A DNA stretch of 64,000 nt from the NCBI GenBank assembly GCA_964418125.1, contig CAYQKY010000003.1, positions 62,001 through 126,000 of the forward strand. Direction: 5' to 3'. The notes beneath the pieces are model-generated. The model was not told the origin of the DNA and did no database searches. It saw nothing but the letters and a program-made list of their open reading frames with translations. Of this stretch, positions 34,812-44,058 are shown piece by piece. This DNA comes from JACJXW01 sp964418125. GTDB taxonomy: Bacteria > Bacteroidota > Bacteroidia > Chitinophagales > Saprospiraceae. Within the stretch, counting starts at the first letter, position 1. Each line of letters starts with the position of its first letter. The translations under genes and the position numbers were made by a program.

Positions 34812-36419
34812 ATGAAAAATATCATAAAAATATTGTCACTGTTCATCGGCCTGGCAGCTTTGGTGTTTTCCTGCACCAAAGACGTTATCGATGTAGATGC
34901 GTTGACGGATTTCCCTCCGGGGATCATCTCCGTCTCGCCGGCCAATAATTCAAAAGTCGTCATTGGCAACTTCGACATTAAGGTGGAATTCGCCGATGGT
35001 GAGAGTTCTCCCCTGGCCACAGCAACCGTATCGCTGAGCGATGAATTCGCGCAGCTGGCCTCCGTGACCAAGGGCCTGTCCGGCACCCGGGATTCGTTGA
35101 TCATTCTCGGAAGCGAATTTGACGTTCCGGCCGAACAACTGGGGCCTGGCGTTTACACCGTCGATATTAGTGTAACAGACTCCAAGGGGCAGGAAACGAC
35201 GCGACAGACCAGGTTTGAGATCTCGCTGCTCCCCTTTGCCGCCAACAACAATGAGATGTACATCGCCGGCGCATTCAACGGCTGGGGCGCCGATGAAATG
35301 ACGCTGGTTGCGGATTACACCTGGGAAATTATTGTCGACATCCAGGGCGGAGAATATAAACTTAAAAATACTCCGGACTGGACTGACGAAGACTGGGGCG
35401 ACTCCAATTGTGACGGCATTATGGAAATAACCACCGGCGGCGGCCCGAATACGCCTGCCGGCTGTGCCCCTAACGGCGAGGCCAGGTTCCGCTTTAACGA
35501 TCAAACGCTGGCCTACACGATCAGCCCACTGGTCGAATTCGAAACCAATATCAGCGGACTGTACCTCCACGGCACTTTTAATGATTTTTACGGAGACGAA
35601 TACGCCTTCAGCCTGGTTGCGGATAACACCTGGGAACTGCCGGAGATCCGCCTCAGCCCGGGCGACAAATACCGGTTTTCCGAAGGCCCCGCCTCAATGG
35701 GAAAAGTATGGGGCGATGCTGAGGGTGATGGCGTGGCTGAAGAATTCGGGCCCAATATCGAGTTCACCATGTCGGATGCCATCTATAAGGTAACCTTCAA
35801 TGACAAGACTCTCGAGTACGGCTTCGAGTTTGTCAGAAGCCTTTTCCCGGACCAGCTCTTCCTGGTCGGTGGGCTGGCGGCCCATGGCGCCTGGACGCCT
35901 TCTGCTTCCATCCCATTCATGAATGTGGCGGATGGCGTATTTGAAATATACGCCCCCCTGGAGGCCGGCACCGGCTTCAAGTTCCTGGAAGTACAGGATT
36001 GGGCCGGCGACTGGGGCATGGACCCCGAAAACCCGGGATTCATTATTCAGGAAGGGGAACAGGACGCCACCGTGGATGAAAGCGGCTTCTATCTGATCCG
36101 CATTGATTTCAGCGACCGGTCTGCCACGTTCACCAAAACGGATTGGGGCCTGATCGGAAGCTCCACCCCCGGCGGCTGGGATAACGACACGGACATGACG
36201 TTCCAGAATGACTTCGAGTGGACCATTACCCTCGACCTGATAGCCGGCGCCATCAAGTTCCGCGCCAATGACGACTGGGCCATCAACTTCGGCGATACCG
36301 GTGCAGACGGCACGCTGGAAGCCGGCGGAAATGATATTGTGGTTGGCGAAGACGGCAACTACACCGTAACGATGAAGCTGTATCCGGAAGGGTATACTTA
36401 TGACCTGATCAAGAACTAA
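34812..36419 (+). CDS. SusE/SusF-like starch-binding lipoprotein
   Basis: The 535-aa lipoprotein (Cys in VFSCTKD) has an N-terminal SusE-type domain (about 30-140) followed by about four beta-sandwich repeats of carbohydrate-binding type. These carry the signatures MYIAGAFNGWGADEMTL, LYLHGTFNDFYGDEYAF, LFLVGGLAAHGAWTP and WGLIGSSTPGGWDNDTDM, with Trp-rich ligand surfaces. This layout matches SusE/SusF and supports a starch or maltodextrin substrate. I chose the ATG at 34812 because it begins the lipoprotein signal; an in-frame ATG at 34749 would prepend 21 unlikely residues. A strong terminator follows 19 bases after the stop. Confidence 0.88.
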   Translation: MKNIIKILSLFIGLAALVFSCTKDVIDVDALTDFPPGIISVSPANNSKVVIGNFDIKVEFADGESSPLATATVSLSDEFAQLASVTKGLSGTRDSLIILGSEFDVPAEQLGPGVYTVDISVTDSKGQETTRQTRFEISLLPFAANNNEMYIAGAFNGWGADEMTLVADYTWEIIVDIQGGEYKLKNTPDWTDEDWGDSNCDGIMEITTGGGPNTPAGCAPNGEARFRFNDQTLAYTISPLVEFETNISGLYLHGTFNDFYGDEYAFSLVADNTWELPEIRLSPGDKYRFSEGPASMGKVWGDAEGDGVAEEFGPNIEFTMSDAIYKVTFNDKTLEYGFEFVRSLFPDQLFLVGGLAAHGAWTPSASIPFMNVADGVFEIYAPLEAGTGFKFLEVQDWAGDWGMDPENPGFIIQEGEQDATVDESGFYLIRIDFSDRSATFTKTDWGLIGSSTPGGWDNDTDMTFQNDFEWTITLDLIAGAIKFRANDDWAINFGDTGADGTLEAGGNDIVVGEDGNYTVTMKLYPEGYTYDLIKN

Positions 36420-36438
36420 ACGAACCTTTCCTGAAAAG

Positions 36439-36479
36439 AAAATGGCGCACGGCAGATGCCGATGCGCCATTTTCTTTTT
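36439..36479 (+). terminator. Rho-independent terminator of the sus operon
   Basis: AAAATGGCGCA (36439-36449) pairs perfectly with 36463-36473, with a second CGGC/GCCG stem inside, and is followed by CTTTTT. The A-run on the left could let it work on the - strand too. Confidence 0.85.
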
Positions 36480-36623
36480 GTGCAACACTTGCTTGTTACG
36501 GGCTACCCGCCGGCGCCATGCTATGGCGGCCCTGCCCGGCTAACCTCGACATTTGTCGGGAGAGAGAAGACGGGGCGGCCCGTCCGATTTCTTTTGTACA
36601 ACACTTGCTTATTACAGGCCACC
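36474..36623. repeat. Imperfect direct repeat, two units of about 33 bp
   Basis: Units at 36474-36507 and 36591-36623 share the core CAACACTTGCTT and align as CTTTT(T)GTRCAACACTTGCTTR followed by TTACRGGCYACC, with four substitutions. The 83 bases between are GC-rich. The first unit begins inside the T-run of the sus terminator. It could be a short duplication or a remnant of a small insertion. Confidence 0.6.
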
Positions 36624-36645
36624 TAAAGGTAGCCCGTCCGGGGGA

Positions 36646-37209
36646 TCACCCCTCCACCCCGAACTGTGCCTTCGTAGGCCGGGTCAGCAGATTGATCACC
36701 TTGGTGATCACGCCGGCGGTATTGGTTTTATTGATACCCACCCAGGTCATGGTATCCTGGTCTTTGTTGACGCCCTGGATCTCCCATTGTCCGTCTTCGG
36801 CATCAGCTACGTTGTCCAGATAAAGCAAAACTTTTCCTTGTTCATCCTGCAACTTCCAGGAACCATATCCGGTTTTTTCTTCCCAGTGCCCTGACTCGAA
36901 GGTACCGTCCTCGAAAAAGCGGAACCAGCGCCCCTTGTTGGCCGCTCTGGAAGCCGCATCATCCACGACATAGAATTCAAAGACCCAGAAGTCACGCGTG
37001 AGGATGGGCACCATGGGATGGCTTCCGGGAGCCAACGGCGGCAGGAAGGAGCCGGAATCGCCTTCGCGGGGCGCGTTAGCTACCGGGCCGGTGGCAGCGT
37101 CCCCTGAGGAGGAGGCTGACTGTTGTTGCCCTTCCTGGTTCTGAGCATTGTTATCCGCTGTGCAAGACCACAGCATTAACAAGAAAATAGCCAAAAAAAT
37201 CTGTTTCAT
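36646..37209 (-). CDS. Hypothetical lipoprotein in the GH65 operon
   Basis: The 187-aa product has a lipoprotein signal (MKQIFLAIFLLMLWSC) and a Gln/Ser/Ala-rich linker. A lipocalin-like C-terminal part contains WRFFEDGTFESGHWEEKTGYGSWKL, LLYLD and GQWEIQGVNKDQDTMTWVGI, a repeating Trp/Gly beta pattern. It is the third gene of the unit pgmB-GH65-this gene, 23 bases after the GH65 stop. A role in sugar sensing or envelope adaptation is only suggested by position. Confidence 0.75.
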   Translation of the reverse strand: MKQIFLAIFLLMLWSCTADNNAQNQEGQQQSASSSGDAATGPVANAPREGDSGSFLPPLAPGSHPMVPILTRDFWVFEFYVVDDAASRAANKGRWFRFFEDGTFESGHWEEKTGYGSWKLQDEQGKVLLYLDNVADAEDGQWEIQGVNKDQDTMTWVGINKTNTAGVITKVINLLTRPTKAQFGVEG

Positions 37210-37232
37210 GGTAGTATAATTTGTATCAATGT

Positions 37233-39542
37233 TTAATGCCCTACTTCAATAATACCATTAGCCGGCAGGTCCTTGTCTTCTCCATAGACTTTTATGGACA
37301 AAGCTTTATTCGTGTGGTTAATAATAGTGGCCTTTTCCTGGTCTACTTTTACCTCAAGGAAGCTGTCCCGGAAGCGGATCTTAAACGTGTAGGATTTCCA
37401 CTTGCTGGTGATGAAGGGGCTGAACTGCACCTTGTCATCGTAAACGCGCATGCCGCCAAACCCTTTGACAAAAGCCATCCAGGTGCCGGCCATGCTGGTG
37501 GTGTGGCAGCCGTCCTCGGTATCGTTATTGTAATCATCCAGGTCGAGGCGGGCGGTGCGCAGGTACATCTCATAGGCTTTCTCCTCCTTCCCCAGTTTTG
37601 AAGCCAGAATCACATGAACACAGGGCGAAAGCGAAGACTCATGAACCGTGCGCGGCTCGTAGAAGTCGAAATTGCGGCGGATGGTATCTTCATCGAAATG
37701 GTCTTCGAAGAAATACAACCCCTGCAGGACATCGGCCTGCTTGATGAAAACAGAGCGCAGGATGCGGTCCCATGACCAGTTCTGGTTCAGCGGCCGGTCG
37801 CTCTTCTTCAGGTCTGCTGTGGTAAGTAATTCCTTATCCAGAAAACCGTCATGCTGCACGAAGATGTCCAGTTTTTCATCGTAGGGCAGGTACATATTGC
37901 CGGTGATCTCCTTCCACTTGTTGGTTTCGGTATGCTTGTAGAATTTCAGCCTTTCTTCCAGGGCGGCGAATTTTTCGGGAGCATTTTTCTCCACGTATTC
38001 TATGGCTTCCATAGTATACTGGAGGCACCAGCGGGCGATATAATTGGTATACCAGTTATTATTGACGTTATTTTCGTATTCATTCGGGCCGGTAACGCCA
38101 TGCATGACGTACATGCCGCGGCGCTCCGAAAAGTGAACCCGCTGGGCCCAGAACCGGGCGATGGCGATGAGCACCTCCAGTCCGTAGTTGATAAGGTATT
38201 CTTTCTCGCCCGTGTACCGCACATAATCGTAAATGGCGTAAGCGATGGCGCCATTGCGGTGGATCTCTTCAAAGGTGATTTCCCACTCATTGTGGCATTC
38301 TTCGCCGTTCATGGTCACCATGGGATAAAGGGCGGCGCCATCTTTAAAGCCCAGTTTTTCGGCATTCTCGATGGCTTTCTGCAGGTGGCGGTACCGGTAG
38401 ATGAGCAGATTGCGGGCCACATGCTGCTCGGCGGTGGCCAGGTAGAACGGGAAGCAGTACGCCTCCGTATCCCAGTAAGTGCTTCCCCCGTATTTTTCAC
38501 CTGTAAAGCCTTTGGGGCCGATATTGAGCCGCTCGTCTTCTCCCGTGTAGGTTTGGTACAGCTGAAAAATATTGAACCGTATCCCCTGCTGGGCGGCCAC
38601 ATCCCCCTCGATCCGGATATCCGCTTCTTCCCATTTGCTCTTCCAGGCCAGGGCCTGTTCCTGGATCAGCTGTTCGAAGCCTTTTTTAAAGGCCCGCTTA
38701 ACCGCCTTCCGGCACTGATCCATCAGGTCCTCCTTATCGTAATTAAGAGAAGAAACATTGGCTGCATATTTATACACCACAATCTCTTTGCCTTCCTCGC
38801 AATGCAGGTCGACCGTGCAGCCTACATATTTCAGCCTCTGTATCCGGAAGGAGTTGAAATCCATTTCCTTCCCGTCCTGAAAAATGGCAAACTTCATTCC
38901 CGTACAAACCTGGAACTCTGTCTTCTTGGTTTCCGCCAGCACATAGCCCGAGCGCCGTTTCACCATTTTATCGACCTCCACCCAGAACTTCTCATCATAG
39001 TTGGAGTCTTCATTGATGACATCTGCATTTACATAAGGCGTTATGCTCAGCGTACCGGAAAAATCCAGGGGGGTGATGGCATAGCGAATGGCGCCAACTT
39101 CATCATCCACGATACTGCAGAAGCGGCGGGCATGGACCCTTACTTTTCTCCCGCTGACCATGGTAGCGGTAAAGCTGCGCTCCAGGTAACCCTCCTTCAT
39201 ATTCAGTTCGCGGCGAAATTCGTCGACCTGGCATTTGGCCAGGTCCAGCGCTTCGCCGTCAAATTCCACCTTAATACCGATCCAGTTGGCCGCGTTGAGG
39301 ACTTTGGCGAAATACTCCGGGTATCCGATCTTCCACCACCCTACTCTCGTTTTATCGGGGTAGTAAATGCCCGCCACATAGTTGCCCGGCAGGCTGCCTC
39401 CTGAAAAATCCTCTTCAAAATTGGCCCGCTGGCCGAACCGGCCGTTCCCGATACTGAAAACACTCTCCGAAATGCGGTTGTATTCTTTATGAAATCCTTC
39501 TTCTATGATACTCCATTCATCGTGCTTGAGATATTCTTTCAT
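37233..39542 (-). CDS. GH65 family phosphorylase (maltose phosphorylase-like)
   Basis: The 769-aa cytoplasmic enzyme would cleave an alpha-glucoside with phosphate to give beta-glucose 1-phosphate. The catalytic acid Glu488 lies in VTGPNEYENNVNNNWYTN, matching the position known for Lactobacillus brevis maltose phosphorylase (Glu487). Other family marks are GGSTYWDTEAYCFPFYLA, the phosphate-site HESSLSPCVH and the LDLDDYNNDTEDGCHTTSM loop. The upstream beta-phosphoglucomutase gene, 32 bases away, takes the product. Kojibiose, trehalose or nigerose activity cannot be excluded; the Sus neighbourhood favours maltose. Confidence 0.92.
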   Translation of the reverse strand: MKEYLKHDEWSIIEEGFHKEYNRISESVFSIGNGRFGQRANFEEDFSGGSLPGNYVAGIYYPDKTRVGWWKIGYPEYFAKVLNAANWIGIKVEFDGEALDLAKCQVDEFRRELNMKEGYLERSFTATMVSGRKVRVHARRFCSIVDDEVGAIRYAITPLDFSGTLSITPYVNADVINEDSNYDEKFWVEVDKMVKRRSGYVLAETKKTEFQVCTGMKFAIFQDGKEMDFNSFRIQRLKYVGCTVDLHCEEGKEIVVYKYAANVSSLNYDKEDLMDQCRKAVKRAFKKGFEQLIQEQALAWKSKWEEADIRIEGDVAAQQGIRFNIFQLYQTYTGEDERLNIGPKGFTGEKYGGSTYWDTEAYCFPFYLATAEQHVARNLLIYRYRHLQKAIENAEKLGFKDGAALYPMVTMNGEECHNEWEITFEEIHRNGAIAYAIYDYVRYTGEKEYLINYGLEVLIAIARFWAQRVHFSERRGMYVMHGVTGPNEYENNVNNNWYTNYIARWCLQYTMEAIEYVEKNAPEKFAALEERLKFYKHTETNKWKEITGNMYLPYDEKLDIFVQHDGFLDKELLTTADLKKSDRPLNQNWSWDRILRSVFIKQADVLQGLYFFEDHFDEDTIRRNFDFYEPRTVHESSLSPCVHVILASKLGKEEKAYEMYLRTARLDLDDYNNDTEDGCHTTSMAGTWMAFVKGFGGMRVYDDKVQFSPFITSKWKSYTFKIRFRDSFLEVKVDQEKATIINHTNKALSIKVYGEDKDLPANGIIEVGH

Positions 39543-39574
39543 GTGCTGTATTGTGGTTTAATGTTTTGCAATGA

Positions 39575-40234
39575 TCAATATGCCGTTTTTATCCCTTCCA
39601 GGATATCCTGAAAGCGGAGGCCAACAAAATTGGGGGTCACGAAATGGGCATGCCCCAGGTTTTCTTCCTGGCCTACACCCACCGCCAGAAACCCACCGGC
39701 AAGAGCGGCATCTACCCCGGCTTCTGCATCTTCAAAAACGATGCACTCATTGGGCTGTAGCTGCATGGCCTCCGCCCCCAGTTCGAACACCTGCGGGTCC
39801 GGTTTACTCCGGGTGATCTTATTCCCGTCAATAATGGCCTCGAAACGATGGGTGAGTCCAATCTGATCCAGTATCGTCCCGGCATTTTTACTGCTGGAAC
39901 CGACCGCCATACGTATTCCCTCCTCTTCAAGATTGTCCAGAAAAGGCAATACCCCTTCCAGAATCTCGCTGGAGTCCATCCGAAGAATATATTCCCGGTA
40001 CCATCCGTTTTTAAGATCCGCCAGTTCCTCTTTCTCTGCTTGTGTCTTTTCTATACCTCCCCACTTCAGGATGAGGCTGAGAGAATCCATGCGGCTTACT
40101 CCCTTAAGTTTTTCATTTTCTTCTTCGGTGAAATCGAAACCAAGGTAGTTAGCCAGGCGGCGCCAGGCGATAAAATGGTACTTTGCAGTATCCACTATCA
40201 CCCCATCGAGGTCAAAAATACAAGCTTTTATCAT
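39575..40234 (-). CDS. pgmB: Beta-phosphoglucomutase
   Basis: The 219-aa HAD enzyme converts beta-glucose 1-phosphate to glucose 6-phosphate. The nucleophile motif FDLDGVIVDTAKYHFIAWRRL and the cap loop LKGVSRMDSL match the Lactococcus lactis enzyme closely. VGSSSKNA is motif II and the acidic FEDAEAGVDAA is motif IV. I chose the ATG at 40234 (MIKACIFDLDG), which gives the usual length; an ATG at 40306 would add 24 residues. It heads the operon with GH65. Confidence 0.93.
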   Translation of the reverse strand: MIKACIFDLDGVIVDTAKYHFIAWRRLANYLGFDFTEEENEKLKGVSRMDSLSLILKWGGIEKTQAEKEELADLKNGWYREYILRMDSSEILEGVLPFLDNLEEEGIRMAVGSSSKNAGTILDQIGLTHRFEAIIDGNKITRSKPDPQVFELGAEAMQLQPNECIVFEDAEAGVDAALAGGFLAVGVGQEENLGHAHFVTPNFVGLRFQDILEGIKTAY

Positions 40235-40355
40235 TTGGGAATTTTTTTGAGTTAAAATTAAAGGAAATTCCAGCTGTTCGGCGCAGCCATTTACAGTTTG
40301 AGGCAATTGGCATTATGGCAGGGAGTTGAAGACAGTTCAGCCCAAAAACAAGAAA

Positions 40356-40387
40356 CAAATATAAGGCAAGATCCATGGCATTTACAA
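40356..40387 (-). promoter_or_regulatory. Promoter of the pgmB-GH65 operon
   Basis: On the - strand, TATATTTG (40356-40363) is preceded by TTG (40385-40387) with 21 bases between. The start point would be near 40349, leaving a leader of about 115 bases. The rest of the 40235-40688 divergent gap has no recognised feature except TTGGC/TTAGCC direct repeats near 40552-40610. Confidence 0.5.
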
Positions 40388-40688
40388 GAATTGCCGGCTG
40401 GAATATGGCGGCCCTGGTATCGGAAACGGGAAGTTGCCGGCCAATTTTACATGCAAAAAATACTAATTTGGGAAAGGGCAACGTTTAGGGTTCATAACCT
40501 TCCCCGGTTAAACCTTTGTCCTTTTGAGAAGTCCTACCTGAAAAAATTGCTGTTGGCTGTTAGCCATGTGGAATAGCCAGCTGGTGAATTCCAAAGGGTT
40601 AGCCGTTGGTGGTTGGCGAAAGCCTGCCTTCTTCCGGCCAGGGCTGACTGCTGGCCTCCAATAATCACATCCTATAAAACCTTTTGTT

Positions 40689-42338
40689 ATGGACAGAAGA
40701 GCTACCATTGCTACACTCCTGGGGAGAAGGCCGGCGATAACGCCGGCTCCGTTAGTCACCTCGGGTTTGGAACCCTACAGCGGGCCCTGGGGGTATGAAC
40801 AGGCGGCCCACCTTCTTCGCCGCACCCTATTCGGGCCTACCTATGAGCAGATCAAAACGGCGGAAAGCGAGGGGCTGGAGCCCACCATCAGCCAGCTGTT
40901 TTCCTCCCTGCCGATGCCCGAGCCACCGCTCAACCACTTTTTCCAGGACGACCCTCAGGTACCGATAGGGCAAACCTGGGTGGACATGCCCTATTACGAT
41001 GACGTCAACGTGCGTGGCTACCGCCGGCAGAGCCTCCGCGCCTGGACGATGGAATTGCTACTGAACGAAGGCGTTTCCATCCGGGAAAAACTCACCCTTT
41101 TCTGGCACAACCATTTTGCTGTCAGCAACATCAACGACGCCAAATACCTGTACAAGCACATCAGCCTGCTGCGCAAGTACGCCTGGGGAAACTTTCGGGA
41201 ACTGGTTAAAGAGGTGACGATCGACCCGGCCATGCTGCGTTTTCTAAACGGCAATCAAAATACCCGGACGGCCCCCAATGAGAACTTCGCAAGGGAACTG
41301 CTGGAGCTCTTCACCATTGGGAAAGGCCCCCTGGCTGATACCGGAGATTATTCCAATTATACCGAGGACGATATCCGGGAAATGGCCAGAGTACTTACCG
41401 GCTGGCGGGACGTGGGTTTCTTTTCCACCAACCCCGATGTCCCTGTAGGTTCCACCTTCCTGCCTTTCCGGCACGATACCAGCCCGAAGCAGCTGTCCCA
41501 TCGGTTCGATAATATCGTCATCGACAATATGGCCGAACAGGAATACGCCCACCTGATCGATATCATCTTCCAGAAGGACGAGGTGGCGCGCTTTATATGC
41601 CGCAAGCTCTACCGCTGGTTCATTTACTATGTCATAGACGACAACGCTGAGCAGAATGTCATACAGCCTATGGCGCAGCTGCTGGCCGACAATGACTACG
41701 AGATCCGGCCGGCGCTCGAGGCCCTGTTGAGCAGCGCCCATTTCTTCGACATGCTGAACGTGGGCCCGATGATCAAGAACCCGCTGGATTTTGTCACATC
41801 CGCCATTAAGCCATTCAAGGTAGAATTTCCTCAAGGTTTGACACCCCGCTACAGAGCATTTCTGCGATTGTTCGACAGCACGATTCTGCAGCAAATGGAA
41901 TATTACGCTCCCCCTCAGGTTGCCGGCTGGAAGGCTTACTATCAGGAGCCACAGTACTATCGCACCTGGATCAACGCCACTACCCTACCCATCCGCATGC
42001 TGGTTACAGACACTATGACGACCAACGGCTTCCCGGCCGGCGATTTCCGGGTCAGGATCGAACCGCTGGTTTTCGTGGAAACCATCGAAAACCCGAACGA
42101 CCCGAACGCCCTCATCGAGGAGTTCGTGCGCATTATATTTCCACAGCCCATTACCGACAGCCAGAAGGCCGCCCTGAAGGAAGTGCTGATCCCCGGCCTT
42201 CCCGATTTCGAGTGGACAGTGGAGTACAACCTTTACCTGGCCAACCCGGACGATGAAGAACTGGCGGAAGCCGTCGCCACCAAGTTGCGGCAGTTGCTTC
42301 AGGCCATGATGAGCATGCCGGAGTTCTACTTGAGTTAA
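40689..42338 (+). CDS. DUF1800 family protein
   Basis: The 549-aa protein carries the DUF1800 pattern: EQAAHLLRRTLFGPTYEQI near the start, LTLFWHNHFAVSN, LYKHISLLRKYAWGNFRELVKEVTIDPAMLRFLNG, ENFARELLELFTIGKG and EMARVLTGWRD, and later PPQVAGWKAY. The biochemical role of DUF1800 is unknown. It is followed by a DUF1501 gene, the usual partner, across 92 bases that hold an 8-bp-period repeat. No classical signal peptide is seen. Confidence 0.87.
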   Translation: MDRRATIATLLGRRPAITPAPLVTSGLEPYSGPWGYEQAAHLLRRTLFGPTYEQIKTAESEGLEPTISQLFSSLPMPEPPLNHFFQDDPQVPIGQTWVDMPYYDDVNVRGYRRQSLRAWTMELLLNEGVSIREKLTLFWHNHFAVSNINDAKYLYKHISLLRKYAWGNFRELVKEVTIDPAMLRFLNGNQNTRTAPNENFARELLELFTIGKGPLADTGDYSNYTEDDIREMARVLTGWRDVGFFSTNPDVPVGSTFLPFRHDTSPKQLSHRFDNIVIDNMAEQEYAHLIDIIFQKDEVARFICRKLYRWFIYYVIDDNAEQNVIQPMAQLLADNDYEIRPALEALLSSAHFFDMLNVGPMIKNPLDFVTSAIKPFKVEFPQGLTPRYRAFLRLFDSTILQQMEYYAPPQVAGWKAYYQEPQYYRTWINATTLPIRMLVTDTMTTNGFPAGDFRVRIEPLVFVETIENPNDPNALIEEFVRIIFPQPITDSQKAALKEVLIPGLPDFEWTVEYNLYLANPDDEELAEAVATKLRQLLQAMMSMPEFYLS

Positions 42339-42384
42339 TGGAATGATGGAATGAATTAATGAAGGAATGAATAGCCTCATTCCT
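42338..42384. repeat. 8-bp-period array (GGAATGAN units), site B
   Basis: Units GGAATGAT, GGAATGAA, TTAATGAA and GGAATGAA end in a small hairpin (AGGAATGA 42363-42370 with TCATTCCT 42377-42384). The array starts right after the DUF1800 stop. It uses the same unit as sites A and C, in a shorter arrangement. Confidence 0.7.
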
Positions 42385-42430
42385 ATCCTAGTGCCTTATT
42401 TTATTTCCAAGAACCTTCAACCTTCCCAAT

Positions 42431-43990
42431 ATGAAACGAAGAAAATTCCTGAAGGCGGCCGGAGCTGCCATGAGCCTTCCCATACTGCTCAACGGCCTGC
42501 GCCTCTCGGCCATGCCGCGCCGTTCTCTATTTGCCAACCTCAACATGGAAAACGACCGGGTGCTGGTCATCATACAGCTCAACGGCGGCAATGACGGCCT
42601 CAATATGCTCATACCTCTCGACCAATATGACAATCTTGCCAATGCCCGCCTCAACATCATCATTCCGGAAGTGGAGATCCTGAATATGACGGACACCCTG
42701 GGGTTCCACCCGCAAATGGGCGGCGTGCTGGGCCTTTACGACAACGCAAAGCTCAACATCATCCAGAGCGTAGGCTATCCCGAACAGAACCGGTCCCACT
42801 TCCGGTCTACCGATATCTGGACCAGCGGCTCCCCTGCCGATGAGAGCTGGACGACGGGGTGGCTGGGACGCTACTTTGAAAGCAACCACGCCGCATTTCC
42901 GGAGGGTTACCCCAATGAAGAATATCCGCACCCGTTTGCGATCACGATAGGCAGCATCGTCTCGGAGACCTGCCAGGGCACGGCCGCCAATTTCAGCATG
43001 ACCCTCAACGACCCCTTCTCGCTGGCGCCGCTTACCCAGGGTGCCCCGGGCGAAGTGCCGGATACGCCCTACGGTGAAGAGCTGGAGTTCCTGCGCACTA
43101 CCATCGCCCAATCGAATGCCTACGCTGAAACCATAACGGAAGCGGCTGAAAGTGGCGCAAACCGGGTAGATTACCCGGAGGGCAACCGCCTGGGCGAGCA
43201 GCTGAAAAATGTCGCTTTGCTGATATCCGGGGGGTTGCAAACCAAGGTTTACGTAGTAAGCATCGGCGGTTTTGACACCCATGCCAACCAGGTTGAAGCC
43301 GGAAAACCACTGGTAGGAGAACATTCCACTCTGCTCCAGAACCTCTCGGAAGCCATTGCCGCTTTCCAGGCCGACCTTCAGGCACAAAACCTGGAACAGC
43401 GGGTGATCGGGATGACTTTCTCGGAATTCGGCCGCCAGATCCGCTCCAATGACAGTTTCGGCACCGACCATGGTTCGGCAGCACCGCTGCTGGTATTCGG
43501 CCCCTGCGTCAACCCCGGTGTTATTGGAGACAACCCCGAGATTCCCGATCAGGTGGAGCCACAGGCCGGAGTGCCCATGCAATTTGACTTCCGGGATGTC
43601 TATGGCTCGGTATTAATGGATTGGTTTGAGGTAGAAGAAGAACAGGTCAGGGCCCTGCTACATGCCGGATTCCAGTATATCCCGGTACTGCAACCGTGTA
43701 GCGCAGTAAATGCTCAGGAAGCCCTCAGTTTCGAAAGGGAAATCGAAGTGAGCAGTTTTCCCAACCCTTTCCGAAACTGGGCCGCCATCCGGTTCCTTAC
43801 GGAAGGGGAATGGGTGAGGTTAAGTATTTTCAACAGCCTGGGCAACGAGATCCGGGTGCTCACCAACCGCCGCTTGCCGGCAGGGCAGCATGAAGTGCAG
43901 TTCGACGCCCACGGGCTGCCGGCCGGAAATTATTACTTCCGCCTGCAACTGGATGGGCGGCAGAAGACGAAGCGGATGGTGAAGTTGTAA
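42431..43990 (+). CDS. DUF1501 family protein with T9SS sorting domain
   Basis: The 519-aa protein has a Tat-like start (MKRRKFLKAAGAAMSLPILL). A DUF1501 domain, related to sulfatase/alkaline phosphatase folds, follows with RVLVIIQLNGGNDGLNMLIPLD, QNRSHFRSTDIWTSG, VSIGGFDTHANQ and GMTFSEFGRQI...TDHGSAAP. It ends with a T9SS domain (SSFPNPFRNWAAI to KTKRMVKL). Combining a Tat-like leader with a T9SS tail is known in this family but worth noting. It forms an operon with DUF1800. Confidence 0.87.
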   Translation: MKRRKFLKAAGAAMSLPILLNGLRLSAMPRRSLFANLNMENDRVLVIIQLNGGNDGLNMLIPLDQYDNLANARLNIIIPEVEILNMTDTLGFHPQMGGVLGLYDNAKLNIIQSVGYPEQNRSHFRSTDIWTSGSPADESWTTGWLGRYFESNHAAFPEGYPNEEYPHPFAITIGSIVSETCQGTAANFSMTLNDPFSLAPLTQGAPGEVPDTPYGEELEFLRTTIAQSNAYAETITEAAESGANRVDYPEGNRLGEQLKNVALLISGGLQTKVYVVSIGGFDTHANQVEAGKPLVGEHSTLLQNLSEAIAAFQADLQAQNLEQRVIGMTFSEFGRQIRSNDSFGTDHGSAAPLLVFGPCVNPGVIGDNPEIPDQVEPQAGVPMQFDFRDVYGSVLMDWFEVEEEQVRALLHAGFQYIPVLQPCSAVNAQEALSFEREIEVSSFPNPFRNWAAIRFLTEGEWVRLSIFNSLGNEIRVLTNRRLPAGQHEVQFDAHGLPAGNYYFRLQLDGRQKTKRMVKL

Positions 43991-43996
43991 TGCTGT

Positions 43997-44042
43997 CCTC
44001 GATCCGTTCGGCAACGCCTGAACGCTGTAGAACGGATCGAGG
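43997..44042. terminator. Perfect 13-bp hairpin between convergent genes
   Basis: CCTCGATCCGTTC (43997-44009) pairs with 44030-44042. There is no T-run. It separates the DUF1501 gene (+) from kbl (-). Confidence 0.55.
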
Positions 44043-44058
44043 CTCCATAACAGATATT

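Noticed and set aside
37851..39404. 517-codon open frame antisense to the GH65 gene
   Set aside because: Same reason; the GH65 motifs are on the other strand.
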